NCBI RefSeq assembly: GCF_021300775.1
Contig: NZ_JAJTJP010000003.1
Location: 248,001-312,000 of the forward strand
Source: Parvimonas micra
GTDB lineage: Bacteria; Bacillota; Clostridia; Tissierellales; Peptoniphilaceae
Direction: 5' to 3'
Length of the DNA: 64,000 bases
The notes beneath the pieces were generated by a model, which saw only the letters and a program-made list of their open reading frames with translations, ran no database searches and was not told where the DNA came from. The position numbers and the translations under genes are program-made. Shown here piece after piece: positions 46,039 to 55,457 of the stretch (the stretch's first letter is position 1; each line of letters opens with the position of its first letter).

Positions 46039-46499
46039 TATTCTGCCACCAAATCAGCAAAATCGGCATCACAAAAATCTGCAAATTCAATAGGATTTAC
46101 TATGATTGAATTTCTGACCTTTCCTGCACTTACAAGAAATTTTTCCATATCTTTCGCTCTTATATCAAAAGCTGTTTTAAACTTTGTCTTCATTCCAACA
46201 GGACTACAACCGCCATGGACATATCCAGTTAAAGGTTCTAAATCCTTTTGCAAAATCATTTTGATACTTTTTAGTTGAAAATGCTTACTTGCTTTTTTTA
46301 AATCTAAATGTGCATCAATAGGAATAACACATACATAGTGATTTTTATCACTACCCTCAAGAACAAGAGTTTTAAAACAAATATTTGAATCTATTCCTAA
46401 CTCTTCAAATTCTTGAGTTTCTTCCCTAACTACAAATTGATATTGTATCTTTTGTCTATCTAGTATTCTACATACATTCGTCTTGCTATTTTTTTTCAT
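46038..46499 (-). CDS. ybaK: YbaK-type Cys-tRNA(Pro)/Cys-tRNA(Cys) deacylase
   Basis: Editing enzyme that hydrolyses mischarged Cys-tRNA. 153 residues: CVIPIDAHLDLKKASKHF, GYVHGGCSPVGMK with the conserved GG-SP-G region and GKVRNSIIVNP are typical. It overlaps udk by 14 bases and mobA by one. Confidence 0.92.
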   Translation of the reverse strand: MKKNSKTNVCRILDRQKIQYQFVVREETQEFEELGIDSNICFKTLVLEGSDKNHYVCVIPIDAHLDLKKASKHFQLKSIKMILQKDLEPLTGYVHGGCSPVGMKTKFKTAFDIRAKDMEKFLVSAGKVRNSIIVNPIEFADFCDADFADLVAE

Positions 46500-47121
46500 G
46501 TTTATCCAAAAAAGTCTTTAAGTGTTGAACCAACATCTTTATTGCAGGAGTATTTTCCCCACCACGAGGAATAATAATATCTGCATGTTTTTTGCTTGGC
46601 TCAATAAATTCCTCATGCATTGGTTTAACCGTATTTTGATATTGAGTTAAAATACTTTCAAGACTTCTGCCTCTCTCTTTAGTATCTCTTAAAATTCTTC
46701 TGATAAGTCTTTCATCTGCGTCTGTATCTACATAAACTTTTAAATCCATAAGTTCTCTAAGTTTAGAATCTTCTAAAATTAAAATACCTTCAACTATTAT
46801 TACAGGCTTTGGATAAACTCTCATAGTTTCCTTACTTCTAGTATGAATTGTAAAATCATAAATAGGTAAATCTACTTCTTTACCTGATTTTAAAATTTTT
46901 ACATCTTCAATTAGTTTAGAAGTTTCAAAAGACTTAGGATGATCATAATTCAGTTTCGCTCTTTCTTCTAAAGTCTTATCGTCATTTGGCCAATAATAAA
47001 AATCGTGGCTAATCATTACAATTTCATCTTTAAATTGTTTCTTTAACTTTTCAATAATTGTAGTCTTTCCAGAAGCAGAACCACCAGCAATACCTACAAC
47101 ATAAATATCATTTTTTTCCAT
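46486..47121 (-). CDS. udk: Uridine kinase
   Basis: Phosphorylates uridine and cytidine in pyrimidine salvage. 211 residues, P-loop GGSASGKTT, SHDFYYWP, NYDHPKSFE and VIIVEGILIL are diagnostic. ATG 47121 has AGGAG upstream, nine bases behind tyrS. Confidence 0.95.
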   Translation of the reverse strand: MEKNDIYVVGIAGGSASGKTTIIEKLKKQFKDEIVMISHDFYYWPNDDKTLEERAKLNYDHPKSFETSKLIEDVKILKSGKEVDLPIYDFTIHTRSKETMRVYPKPVIIVEGILILEDSKLRELMDLKVYVDTDADERLIRRILRDTKERGRSLESILTQYQNTVKPMHEEFIEPSKKHADIIIPRGGENTPAIKMLVQHLKTFLDKHEKK

Positions 47122-47130
47122 TGAAAACTC

Positions 47131-48357
47131 CTATAAAGCAATTACTCTGTGATAGATTTTTTTACCTTTTTTTATTACAATTTCTTCTAAATTAAGAGAA
47201 ACTTTTAAATTTGTATCAGTGATTTTTTCTCCGTTTAAAGAAATACCACCTTGTTCAATAAGTCTTCTAGCTTCTCCATTAGACTTTGAAATTCCACAAG
47301 TTCTAATTAAATCTAGAATTCCTATCTCTTCATTTTCAAAATCTGCTTTATTGATTTCTGTTGAAGGCATATTTTCGTCTAAAAGCTCTCCACTAAATAA
47401 AGCCCTAGCAGTTTCTAATGCTTTTTTAGCCTTTTCTTCTCCGTGAATAATTTTTGTTACTTCAAAAGCTAGAACTTCTTTTGCTTCATTAATTCTTTCG
47501 TCTTTATATTTACCTAATTCTCTACATTTTTCAGTTGGTAAGAAAGTAAGCATTAATAAGAATTTTTCAACATCCCTATCATCAACATTTCTCATATATT
47601 GGAAAAGTTCGTATGGAGAAGTCTTTTCTTCATCTAACCATACTGCTCCTTTTTGGGATTTACCCATTTTAACTCCATCAGCTGTTGTTAAAAGTTTAAA
47701 AGTCATAGCATAAACCTTATCTTGTTCAAGCTTTCTTACTAAATCATATCCGCCAAGTATATTACTCCATTGATCAGAACCACCTAATTGTAATTTACAA
47801 CCATGTTTTCTGTATAGATATAAGAAGTCATAACTTTGCATTAACATATATGAAAATTCAAAGAATGTAAGACCTTTTTCCATTCTATTCTTATACGCAT
47901 CACAAGTAAGCATTTTATTAACACTAAAATGCACTCCTACTTCTTTCATAAATCTTATAAAATTCAAGTCTAAAAGCCAGTCTTTGTTATTTTCGATAAT
48001 TGCATTACCATCTGAAAAATCAATAAATCTAGAAAGTTGTTCAAAAAATCTTTGTGCATTGTGATTGATTTGTTCTTCAGTCATTACCATTCTCATATCA
48101 CTTCTACCAGAAGGATCTCCAATCATTGTAGTTCCTCCACCTAAAAGAGCGATTGGAATATGTCCATAATTTTGCATTCTCTTCATAACCATGATTTGAA
48201 TAAAATGACCTATAGTTAAACTATCCGCTGTCGCATCAAAACCTACATAGAATTTTACTCTCTCTTTAGATAATAGCTCTTTTAATTCTTCTTCATAAGT
48301 AGCTTGTTCAAAGTAACCTCTATCAACAAGCTCTTCAAAAATATTATTGTATTCCAT
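47131..48357 (-). CDS. tyrS: Tyrosine-tRNA ligase
   Basis: Class I synthetase, 408 residues. HIGH-equivalent SLTIGHFIQIM, the tyrosine site YMLMQSYDFLYL, QLGGSDQW, and KMSKS-equivalent VKMGKSQKG; a C-terminal S4-like domain (GISKSNGEARRLIEQGGISLNG). ATG 48357 follows AGGAGG. First gene of the tyrS-udk-ybaK-mobA operon, under a short T-box leader. Confidence 0.97.
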   Translation of the reverse strand: MEYNNIFEELVDRGYFEQATYEEELKELLSKERVKFYVGFDATADSLTIGHFIQIMVMKRMQNYGHIPIALLGGGTTMIGDPSGRSDMRMVMTEEQINHNAQRFFEQLSRFIDFSDGNAIIENNKDWLLDLNFIRFMKEVGVHFSVNKMLTCDAYKNRMEKGLTFFEFSYMLMQSYDFLYLYRKHGCKLQLGGSDQWSNILGGYDLVRKLEQDKVYAMTFKLLTTADGVKMGKSQKGAVWLDEEKTSPYELFQYMRNVDDRDVEKFLLMLTFLPTEKCRELGKYKDERINEAKEVLAFEVTKIIHGEEKAKKALETARALFSGELLDENMPSTEINKADFENEEIGILDLIRTCGISKSNGEARRLIEQGGISLNGEKITDTNLKVSLNLEEIVIKKGKKIYHRVIAL

Positions 48358-48370
48358 AAAATCCTCCTAT

Positions 48371-48506
48371 AAAAAAAAGACCTAAAACAATGAAAGGACG
48401 ACTTATCGTGGTACCACCTTTCTTCGCATAGGCCTCATAATGTTTAAGCACAATCACTTCTGAACTCCTGTGTTGTAAGCACAATCAACGCTCAATATTA
48501 AATATA
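48371..48506 (-). promoter_or_regulatory. Short T-box leader of tyrS
   Basis: T-box core AAGGTGGTACCACGA (48406-48420) with the paired GTCGTCCTTT behind it. The leader is only about 145 nt, too short for a full stem I/II/III set. A possible terminator closes around the core: AGGCCTA (48429-48435) pairs with TAGGTCT (48378-48384), followed by eight T. A 12-nt direct repeat (48445-48456, 48476-48487) lies upstream; TAC in GCTTACAAC is a candidate Tyr specifier. Confidence 0.8.
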
Positions 48507-48512
48507 GAAATA

Positions 48513-48541
48513 ATTATATATAAAAAAGTTAAAAAAGTCAA
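48513..48541 (-). promoter_or_regulatory. Promoter of tyrS
   Basis: TTGACT (48536-48541), 17-bp spacer, TATAAT (48513-48518). The -35 box overlaps the stop region of the MgtC-like gene. Confidence 0.85.
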
Positions 48542-49207
48542 CTACATTTCAATCTTTCTAACTCTTTTATCATCAAAAATCAAGTCTTCCAAATGTTCTC
48601 TTTCAAAATCTGCAGGAACAAAAGTGTAAAATCTTACAATAACAGTTCTACTCTTCTTTATAATTTCAACATTTTGAATTTCAAGTTTAAATCTTTCCAA
48701 ACAATTTCTTATCTCTCTAATAGTATTAAAACTATCTTCTAGACTGATTTCAAAAGTAATAGTCAAATGGTCTTTACTTAAAAAAGTATCCTTATGCATC
48801 AAAATTTGAATAATTACAATTAAAAGTGTTCCAAAAATAGCAACAGCATAAAGCCCTGCTCCCATTGCAAGTCCAATTCCAGCAGTAGCCCAAATACCAG
48901 CAGCAGTTGTAAGTCCATTTACAGCATTATTCTTTATAAAAATAAGACCAGTACCTAAAAAACCAATCCCTGATACAACTTGTGCTGCAACACGTGCTGC
49001 ATCATATTCAACTATATCAAAAAATCCATATTTAGATACTATCATCATAAGCGCAGATGCTAATGAAACGATTGCGTGAGTCCTAATACCTGCACCTTTG
49101 TTTCTGCTCTTTCTTTCAAAACCTATTATTACTCCCATTACAGTTGCAAGAACCATTTTTATTAAAAATTCAAAATTTTGATAAAACATAACCATATCTA
49201 TTTTCAT
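48542..49207 (-). CDS. MgtC/SapB-family membrane protein
   Basis: 221 residues, four to five N-terminal membrane segments with the family signature GVIIGFERKSRNKGAGIRTH and GIGFLGTGLIF, then a soluble ACT-like C-terminal domain (about 145-221). Homologues modulate Mg-linked ATPase activity or act as transport-associated proteins. ATG 49207 follows AGGAGC. Confidence 0.9.
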   Translation of the reverse strand: MKIDMVMFYQNFEFLIKMVLATVMGVIIGFERKSRNKGAGIRTHAIVSLASALMMIVSKYGFFDIVEYDAARVAAQVVSGIGFLGTGLIFIKNNAVNGLTTAAGIWATAGIGLAMGAGLYAVAIFGTLLIVIIQILMHKDTFLSKDHLTITFEISLEDSFNTIREIRNCLERFKLEIQNVEIIKKSRTVIVRFYTFVPADFEREHLEDLIFDDKRVRKIEM

Positions 49208-49352
49208 ATAATGCTCCTAAATTTATCTCATAAAATATCAAAATTAAATCTAACTTATATTAATTATAAAATTAAATGCAAATCCAGATTTTTATTATAC
49301 TAATATACTATAACTATATTATTATATCATATTTTTATAAAAATTATCAGTC

Positions 49353-49380
49353 TTATCTTTATCATTTTTTATGTTATAAT
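49353..49380 (+). promoter_or_regulatory. Promoter of the small lipoprotein gene
   Basis: Extended -10 TGTTATAAT (49372-49380); the -35 (TTATCT) is weak. Confidence 0.55.
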
Positions 49381-49430
49381 TAATTTATAGTATGAAAGCG
49401 TTAAAAATAATGTTGGAGGTACTCAATAAC

Positions 49431-49832
49431 ATGAAAAAATTTTTTGAAAAATGTTTTATGTTTACTTTAGTTACTTTAATTCTTAGCTCTTGTTCAGCGA
49501 AAGGAGTAAAAATAGAGCAGATAAGCGGTAAATATTTCGTAACAAAAGAAAAAGCTTTTATTATTGAAAAAACTAAGGATGATGAAAGTTCATCAGATTC
49601 AAAAAAATATCACATGGTTATATATGAAAAATCAGACTCTGGATATGTTTGTGGCCTATATGAGAATGTAAAAATATCTGTGAAAGATGGTAAAGAATTT
49701 ATTACTGCGGATAGATTTGATATGGATTTAGAAATAATAAATGACAAAACAATAAAAGACACAAAAAGCAATGTTGAGTATAAAGAATCTAAAATAAAAG
49801 ATATATATTCAATTTTAAAATTAATTAAATAA
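49431..49832 (+). CDS. Small lipoprotein
   Basis: 133 residues from ATG 49431 (GGAGGT upstream; the frame is open 13 codons further). Signal peptide with lipobox LILSSC, so lipidation is expected at Cys21. The rest (KYFVTKEKAFIIEK...KDGKEFITADRFDMDLEII) is a small beta-rich domain that I do not recognise. Single gene, convergent with the TcaA-like gene. Confidence 0.8.
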   Translation: MKKFFEKCFMFTLVTLILSSCSAKGVKIEQISGKYFVTKEKAFIIEKTKDDESSSDSKKYHMVIYEKSDSGYVCGLYENVKISVKDGKEFITADRFDMDLEIINDKTIKDTKSNVEYKESKIKDIYSILKLIK

Positions 49833-49845
49833 AATAACAAAAAAT

Positions 49846-49880
49846 AAAGCTCATCTAATTAACTTAGATGAGCTTTTTGT
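49846..49880. terminator. Bidirectional terminator
   Basis: AAAGCTCATCTAA pairs with TTAGATGAGCTTT, T tail on both strands; it serves the lipoprotein gene and the opposing TcaA-like gene. Confidence 0.9.
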
Positions 49881-49897
49881 TAACTTGATTTATATTT

Positions 49898-51922
49898 TTA
49901 TTTTGCAATCATATCTTTTGATATATCTACACTTTTTATATTAGTTCTAGTAATAGTTCTAGTTGTGAAACCCCAAATATTACTATACCAATTTTTCTTT
50001 TGTTTATCATATATAAAATGGAATCCAACTGTAGATTCTACAGGTGTTATTGATGATAGTTGTGGTGGTTTGTTGTTTTGTGGATATGTTGTTTCTTGAA
50101 CTAACAAATGTCCACCAATATACATTTCGTAAGTATCACCATATTCTCTAATATCAAAAGAATTAAGGTCAAACTCAACTGAAGGATAACCTCCAACATA
50201 ATCTCTTCCATTATTAATTAATGATTCAACTCTTTTAGCTTCTATTTCTAAAGATGGATTTATCATAACAGTTAATAAACTTGCATCTTTCTTTCCTCTG
50301 GATTGAACATCTTCTCTCAATAACTGAATTGTTCTATTAATCGCTACATTTAAAAGTCTTTTATCTGTAAGAGAAGTACTTACATTTATTTTACTTTCTC
50401 CTTGATAAGTAACTCCGTCAGAAATTGTATATCCCCAAGGCATTTTAGTTACTACTTTTAAAATATCTCCAGATTTTATATTTGTTCCAGAAAGTTTATT
50501 AAACTCTTTAACGGTAAGTTCTGTATTTTTATCATTTACAAACAGAATACTGCTATCATCTCTAGTTATAATCTTAAAAGAACTTTCTTTTGCATTTGTA
50601 TCTAGTTTTTCAACTTCATTAGCAAGTTGATAATCTGTTCCAGCTCCATAAGAAATAGTTGTTACATCAGAATTCTCATCATAAAAAAGAGAAACTTCTT
50701 CTTTTAATTTTACATTATTATCATAGTAAAAAACTGTATATTTTCCAGGGAATAACTTATATTCTTTATCTGAAATAGCTTCTTCTTTTCCGTCTAATAG
50801 AATTGTAGTTTCTACATCATCATTCTTTTCAACTTTCAATTTTAGAGGATCTAAATGAATTTTATAATCATCAAAAAGCCCTAAAACTTTTCCACTTTTT
50901 TGAAGTCTAATCGGTCTTGTACTCTTGTAATTACTATCTTTTTTCAAGTTTTCAGCATCTTCTTTAAGCCATTTTTCAACAGTTTTTAGTTTTGCTTCAT
51001 CTCCCTCAAAAAGTGAAATAAGATATTCTGCTTGATTTTTATCTATAGTCTTATCATTAAAAACTATATTTGAAGTATAAAATCCAATTTTTTTAGATTC
51101 AACTCCAGCAAGAATATTTGGAAGTTTTACTTCAAGAGAATGATAAGCTTTAAGTCCAAAGAAACCAACAACTGAAAGCATTAAAGCAATAGTACAAGCA
51201 AAGATAAGCTTTAAAGCTTTAGGAATTTTAGGCATTTCATACTTATTAGTATCTTTTTTATCCTTTTCTTCCTTAACTTTTTCAATCTCTTTTGGTTTTT
51301 CAACCTCTTTCTGCTTTACAGCTTCTTTAGGTTTAGCTTTTTCCTTTTCTTTTTTCTTTTCTTCAGTTTTTACTTTTTCTTTTTTCTCTATAGTTTCTAC
51401 GGCAGTAGCAACTACAACTTCCTTTTTTGGAGTTTCTTTTTCATTAACATCTTCACTTTCAACAACTTCAGGTTTTTTCTCTTTGTGTTTTTCCTTATTC
51501 TTATTTTTAGTAGCTTTGCTACCCCTACGACGTCTTTCGTGTAGGGGAACAACATTACCATAAATAAGTTGAAGTCTTTGTGTTTCTGTTAAAATTTCAT
51601 CTTCTTCGTTATTTTCTTCTTTTTTCTCTTTTACTTCTTCAACTTTCTCTTTAGCCTTCTCACTTGATTTTGCCTTTTCTTCGTCAGTTGAAAAAGTATG
51701 GTCTTCCACTTCTGAATTGATAAGATGTGATTTAAAATCTAAGTCATCAACCTTTTCAATTTCTTTTTTGGATTCGAGAACAACTTCTTCAGAAATTTCT
51801 TTTTCGGAATAATCTTCTCGCCATTGAGAATAGTTGGATAAAATAGATTTATCAAATCCGCCTTCTGAAAAATTTGAAGAATTTTTTTCAATTTTATTCT
51901 TTTTCTTATTTTTCTTAGACAC
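49898..51922 (-). CDS. TcaA-like single-pass membrane protein
   Basis: 674 residues; GTG start at 51922 with AAGGAGGG upstream. Residues 1-235 are cytoplasmic, disordered-looking and extremely rich in Lys and Glu; residues 238-257 are one membrane helix (LIFACTIALMLSVVGFFGL); the 415-residue outside part has several small beta domains, and the last (about 545-674: NRTIQLLREDVQSRG..., HFIYDKQKKNWYS) fits the TcaA C-terminal domain. TcaA proteins affect cell-envelope antibiotic response. The usual N-terminal zinc ribbon is replaced by the charged region. Confidence 0.65.
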   Translation of the reverse strand: MSKKNKKKNKIEKNSSNFSEGGFDKSILSNYSQWREDYSEKEISEEVVLESKKEIEKVDDLDFKSHLINSEVEDHTFSTDEEKAKSSEKAKEKVEEVKEKKEENNEEDEILTETQRLQLIYGNVVPLHERRRRGSKATKNKNKEKHKEKKPEVVESEDVNEKETPKKEVVVATAVETIEKKEKVKTEEKKKEKEKAKPKEAVKQKEVEKPKEIEKVKEEKDKKDTNKYEMPKIPKALKLIFACTIALMLSVVGFFGLKAYHSLEVKLPNILAGVESKKIGFYTSNIVFNDKTIDKNQAEYLISLFEGDEAKLKTVEKWLKEDAENLKKDSNYKSTRPIRLQKSGKVLGLFDDYKIHLDPLKLKVEKNDDVETTILLDGKEEAISDKEYKLFPGKYTVFYYDNNVKLKEEVSLFYDENSDVTTISYGAGTDYQLANEVEKLDTNAKESSFKIITRDDSSILFVNDKNTELTVKEFNKLSGTNIKSGDILKVVTKMPWGYTISDGVTYQGESKINVSTSLTDKRLLNVAINRTIQLLREDVQSRGKKDASLLTVMINPSLEIEAKRVESLINNGRDYVGGYPSVEFDLNSFDIREYGDTYEMYIGGHLLVQETTYPQNNKPPQLSSITPVESTVGFHFIYDKQKKNWYSNIWGFTTRTITRTNIKSVDISKDMIAK

Positions 51923-51947
51923 GAAAAAAACCCTCCTTAAAATCTTT

Positions 51948-53696
51948 CTACGCTTCTAATTCTTTTTCTAATTCGTCAACTAGACCTTTGAAAACATCTA
52001 GAGCTTTGTTAATAGAATTTTTATCTTCCATATCAATTCCAGCTGTTCTTAATTGTTCAATTGGTTGGTGTCTACATCCGTCTTTTAGGAAGTTTCTATA
52101 GTTCTTTAACGCTTCTTTATCTCCTGCAATTACTCTGCTTGATAAGAAACTTGCTGCACAGAAACTTGTTGCATATTTATATACATAGAAATTGTTGTAG
52201 AAATGAGGAATTCTTGCCCATAAGTAACTAGCAATTTCACTCTTTTCAACATGTTCTCCATAATATTTATCATTTAATTCTTGCATTATTCTTGTGAAAT
52301 CATCAGCAGTTAAAGCATTTCCTTCTTCAACTTCTAAATGAGTATTCTTTTCGAATTTAGCAAACATTGTTTGTCTAAATACTGTTCCAATAAACATATT
52401 GATATAATGATTTAATATATAAATCTTTTCATGTTTATCTTTAACATTCTTTAACATATAGTCTAATAGAGTTAATTCGTTAAAAGTTGATGCAACTTCT
52501 GCAACAAAAATCTTATATTGTGCATATAAATAATCATTGTCTGATTTTGAATAATAGCTATGCATTGAATGTCCAAATTCATGAGCTAATGTGAACATAC
52601 TGTCTAAATCATCAGTATAGTTCATTAGGATATATGGATCTGTATCAAAGCTTCCCCAAGAATATGCTCCACCAGCTTTTCCTTCTCTTGGATAAACGTC
52701 AACCCAACGATCTTCAAATCCTCTATTTAAAACTTCAATATAGTCTTCTCCTAATGGTTTAAGACCTTCAGTTATTAATTCTCTTGCTTTTTCATAAGAA
52801 TATTTTTGGTCAAATTCTTTTTCTAAATTAAGATAAAGATCCCATAAATATTGTTTATCTTTCTTTAAAGCTTTCTTTCTCAATCCATAATATTTATGAA
52901 GTGATGGTAAATATTCTTCAATACTTTCGATTAATGAGTCATAAACTGTTTCAGGAACACAATCTTGGAATAATTCCATATATCTAGCTGAAGGATACTT
53001 TTTAACCTTAGCAAGAATAGTTAAATTCTTAATTGCACTGTATAAAGTAGTAGCATAAGTGTTTTTGAATTTTGAAACAGTTCCATACATCTTATCAAAT
53101 GCTTCTTTTCTTACTTCTTCATTTTCATCTAAAAGAAAACTATTGAAATTAGCAGCAGTTAATTTTTCTCCATTTTTACTTTCAATATTACCATAATCTA
53201 AATCAGCATAGCTTAACATGTAGAATGAGTTTTGACCAGTTCCAACCATTTCACTAGTATTTGCAAGAAGTTCTTCTTCTGATTCACTTAAAGTATGTGG
53301 TTTAAATCTTAAAATGTTTTCAAAATGAACTCTATACTTTTCATTATCTCCTTCTTTATAAAAGTTTTCTAATTCTTCATTAGATAATTCCATTAAGAAT
53401 GGATCAAAAAATGCCATAGCTGAACTCAATCTTGTTCCTAATGAGTTTACTTCTAAAGCTAATTTTTGAAATTCAGAAATTCTACTATCTTCATCTCTTT
53501 TCATATATGCATAAGTATATAATTTTTCTGCAAGTCTATTTGCTTTTTCAGATAATTCCATAATATTTCTTAAATTTTTAACTGTTTTTTCTTCCTTTGC
53601 AAGTCTTTCAACATACTCATCACAAAGTTTAATTTCAGCTCTTGCTTCATCTACATTTTTGTAGATTTTTTCTAATGACCAATTATATTTTTCCAT
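51948..53696 (-). CDS. pepF: Oligoendopeptidase F
   Basis: M3-family zinc metallopeptidase for cytosolic peptides. 582 residues from ATG 53696 (or 53699; both ATG directly follow GGAGGT). HEFGH with the downstream Glu (FVAEVASTFNE) forms the zinc site; the C-terminal SSRVIAGD is typical. It lies 25 bp upstream of the TcaA-like gene. Confidence 0.95.
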   Translation of the reverse strand: MEKYNWSLEKIYKNVDEARAEIKLCDEYVERLAKEEKTVKNLRNIMELSEKANRLAEKLYTYAYMKRDEDSRISEFQKLALEVNSLGTRLSSAMAFFDPFLMELSNEELENFYKEGDNEKYRVHFENILRFKPHTLSESEEELLANTSEMVGTGQNSFYMLSYADLDYGNIESKNGEKLTAANFNSFLLDENEEVRKEAFDKMYGTVSKFKNTYATTLYSAIKNLTILAKVKKYPSARYMELFQDCVPETVYDSLIESIEEYLPSLHKYYGLRKKALKKDKQYLWDLYLNLEKEFDQKYSYEKARELITEGLKPLGEDYIEVLNRGFEDRWVDVYPREGKAGGAYSWGSFDTDPYILMNYTDDLDSMFTLAHEFGHSMHSYYSKSDNDYLYAQYKIFVAEVASTFNELTLLDYMLKNVKDKHEKIYILNHYINMFIGTVFRQTMFAKFEKNTHLEVEEGNALTADDFTRIMQELNDKYYGEHVEKSEIASYLWARIPHFYNNFYVYKYATSFCAASFLSSRVIAGDKEALKNYRNFLKDGCRHQPIEQLRTAGIDMEDKNSINKALDVFKGLVDELEKELEA

Positions 53697-53733
53697 CATA
53701 ACCTCCAAATAAAAATTAAATTTTCACACATTA

Positions 53734-53762
53734 ATTCTACCATTTTTTAAACTTTTTATCAA
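53734..53762 (-). promoter_or_regulatory. Promoter of pepF
   Basis: TTGATA (53757-53762), 17-bp spacer, TAGAAT (53734-53739) with extended TGG. Confidence 0.8.
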
Positions 53763-53772
53763 CATATTCACA

Positions 53773-53800
53773 TAAAAAAAAGAATGTTTTCACATTCTTT
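53773..53800 (-). terminator. Terminator of the ABC exporter pair
   Basis: AAGAATGT-GAAA-ACATTCTT on the minus strand with eight T. Confidence 0.9.
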
Positions 53801-53801
53801 T

Positions 53802-55457
53802 TTACGTTGTACTTGTAGTCCAAAGTTTCTTATATAAATCATTATTTTCAATTAAATTTAAATGTGTATCAAAACCGACTATTTTCCCTTCTTCCAAAAC
53901 CATAATTTTATCCATTTGTTTTACTGAAGATAAGTTATGTGTAACTACAATCATTCCTGTTTGAATTTCATTATAAAGGAAATTAAAAATTTTTTTCTCT
54001 ACAATTGGGTCAATCGCCCATGTAGGTTCATCAAAAACAAAAAATTCTTTATTATTATGTAGTCCTCTTAGTATAGCAAGTTTTTGCCATTGACCTTGTG
54101 AAATCGAAACATCTGAAAATCTTTTAGATAGAATTTTATCATAATCTAAATCATTTTCAGTAAAGTAATCAATTTTTTTAAATTTTGAAAAATCAACTTC
54201 ATTTTGGGAATTTGAAATTTTGACATTTTCAATTGAAGATAATTCATATTTTACAAAATCTTGAAAAACTGCACTACTTTTTACAGTTTTTATTTTTCCT
54301 TCACTTTGTTCATAAAGCCCTAAAACTAACTTTGAAAGAGTTGATTTTCCTGAACCATTAACTCCTACAATACCTACCTTTTCATTAGTTTTAATTTTAA
54401 AATTTATATTTTTTAAAGCATATTCATTAGAATTAGGATATTTAAAACTTACATTTTCAAAAATTATATCATCTTCATAAGTAATATTTTTTTCACAATT
54501 ACTTTCTAAAATTTTAAGGAATGCATCAAGTTGGGGTAAAAGACTATTTACCTCTTTAATTCTTCCGTAAAATCCTTCTTCGGATAGCGAAAAAATAGAC
54601 CTAATAGTTACAAACACCACTCCAAATTCTGCAATATTAACCTCATCTTTTAAGAAATAGATTATTAAATAACTTATTATATAGCAAATTATTTTTAAAA
54701 GACCTAATCTAAAGTCATTAATAAGCAATTTCTTATAAAAAATTTCACTAGCATCACAAAAACTATTAATTATAGATTTAAATTTCTTTAAAAAATATCC
54801 ACTTGTATTAAATATTTTTAATTCTTTTACTGTTTCTTTATCTAAAAATAAGCTTTCAAAATATTCTCTTTTTCTTCTTAAATTTTTTATATTTTCTTCT
54901 AATTTTTCTTCTATTTCTTTATCAAACTTATTATGTAAAATCTGTAACAATAATACAACAATTAAAATTAATACAAAATATGGACTTAATAAAAACAAAT
55001 AAATCGCTAAAAATAAAAAATTGAATCCATACATAAAAACTACATCAATATAAGCATTAGTAATATATGTTAAATTTGAAGCACCAACTTTTGCTTGAGA
55101 TAATACATCTAAAAAATTATTGTCTTCAAAATTAATCGGTAAAAAGTCTTTATCCATTAATTTTCTTTGTATTTTTGAACTTAACACTAAATCATAATAT
55201 TCACAATAAAATCCCATAAAAGATCTAAATGCGTAAGTTAATATTTTTACAAAAATAAATAGAAACATAAAAATAATCATTTTAGAAGTAGTCAAGTTTC
55301 CAGAAATAAAGAGTCCCAATTTTTCTAAAGTAAATTGCAAAGCATAAATTGTAAAAACAAAAGATATAGATTCTAGTATAAATATTCCATAATTAATTAT
55401 AAACATCTTTTTATCTAAATTATAAACTAATTTAATCGCTTTAAATATACTATTCAT
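53802..55457 (-). CDS. ABC exporter half-transporter, second subunit
   Basis: 551 residues from ATG 55457, eight bases inside the end of the first subunit, with AAAGGAG upstream. N-terminal six-helix membrane domain and C-terminal ATPase: Walker A GVNGSGKSTLS, signature SQGQWQKLAI, Walker B FFVFDEP, switch VVTHN. The SxGQWQK signature is common in peptide and bacteriocin exporters. It probably forms a heterodimer with the gene upstream. Confidence 0.9.
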   Translation of the reverse strand: MNSIFKAIKLVYNLDKKMFIINYGIFILESISFVFTIYALQFTLEKLGLFISGNLTTSKMIIFMFLFIFVKILTYAFRSFMGFYCEYYDLVLSSKIQRKLMDKDFLPINFEDNNFLDVLSQAKVGASNLTYITNAYIDVVFMYGFNFLFLAIYLFLLSPYFVLILIVVLLLQILHNKFDKEIEEKLEENIKNLRRKREYFESLFLDKETVKELKIFNTSGYFLKKFKSIINSFCDASEIFYKKLLINDFRLGLLKIICYIISYLIIYFLKDEVNIAEFGVVFVTIRSIFSLSEEGFYGRIKEVNSLLPQLDAFLKILESNCEKNITYEDDIIFENVSFKYPNSNEYALKNINFKIKTNEKVGIVGVNGSGKSTLSKLVLGLYEQSEGKIKTVKSSAVFQDFVKYELSSIENVKISNSQNEVDFSKFKKIDYFTENDLDYDKILSKRFSDVSISQGQWQKLAILRGLHNNKEFFVFDEPTWAIDPIVEKKIFNFLYNEIQTGMIVVTHNLSSVKQMDKIMVLEEGKIVGFDTHLNLIENNDLYKKLWTTSTT

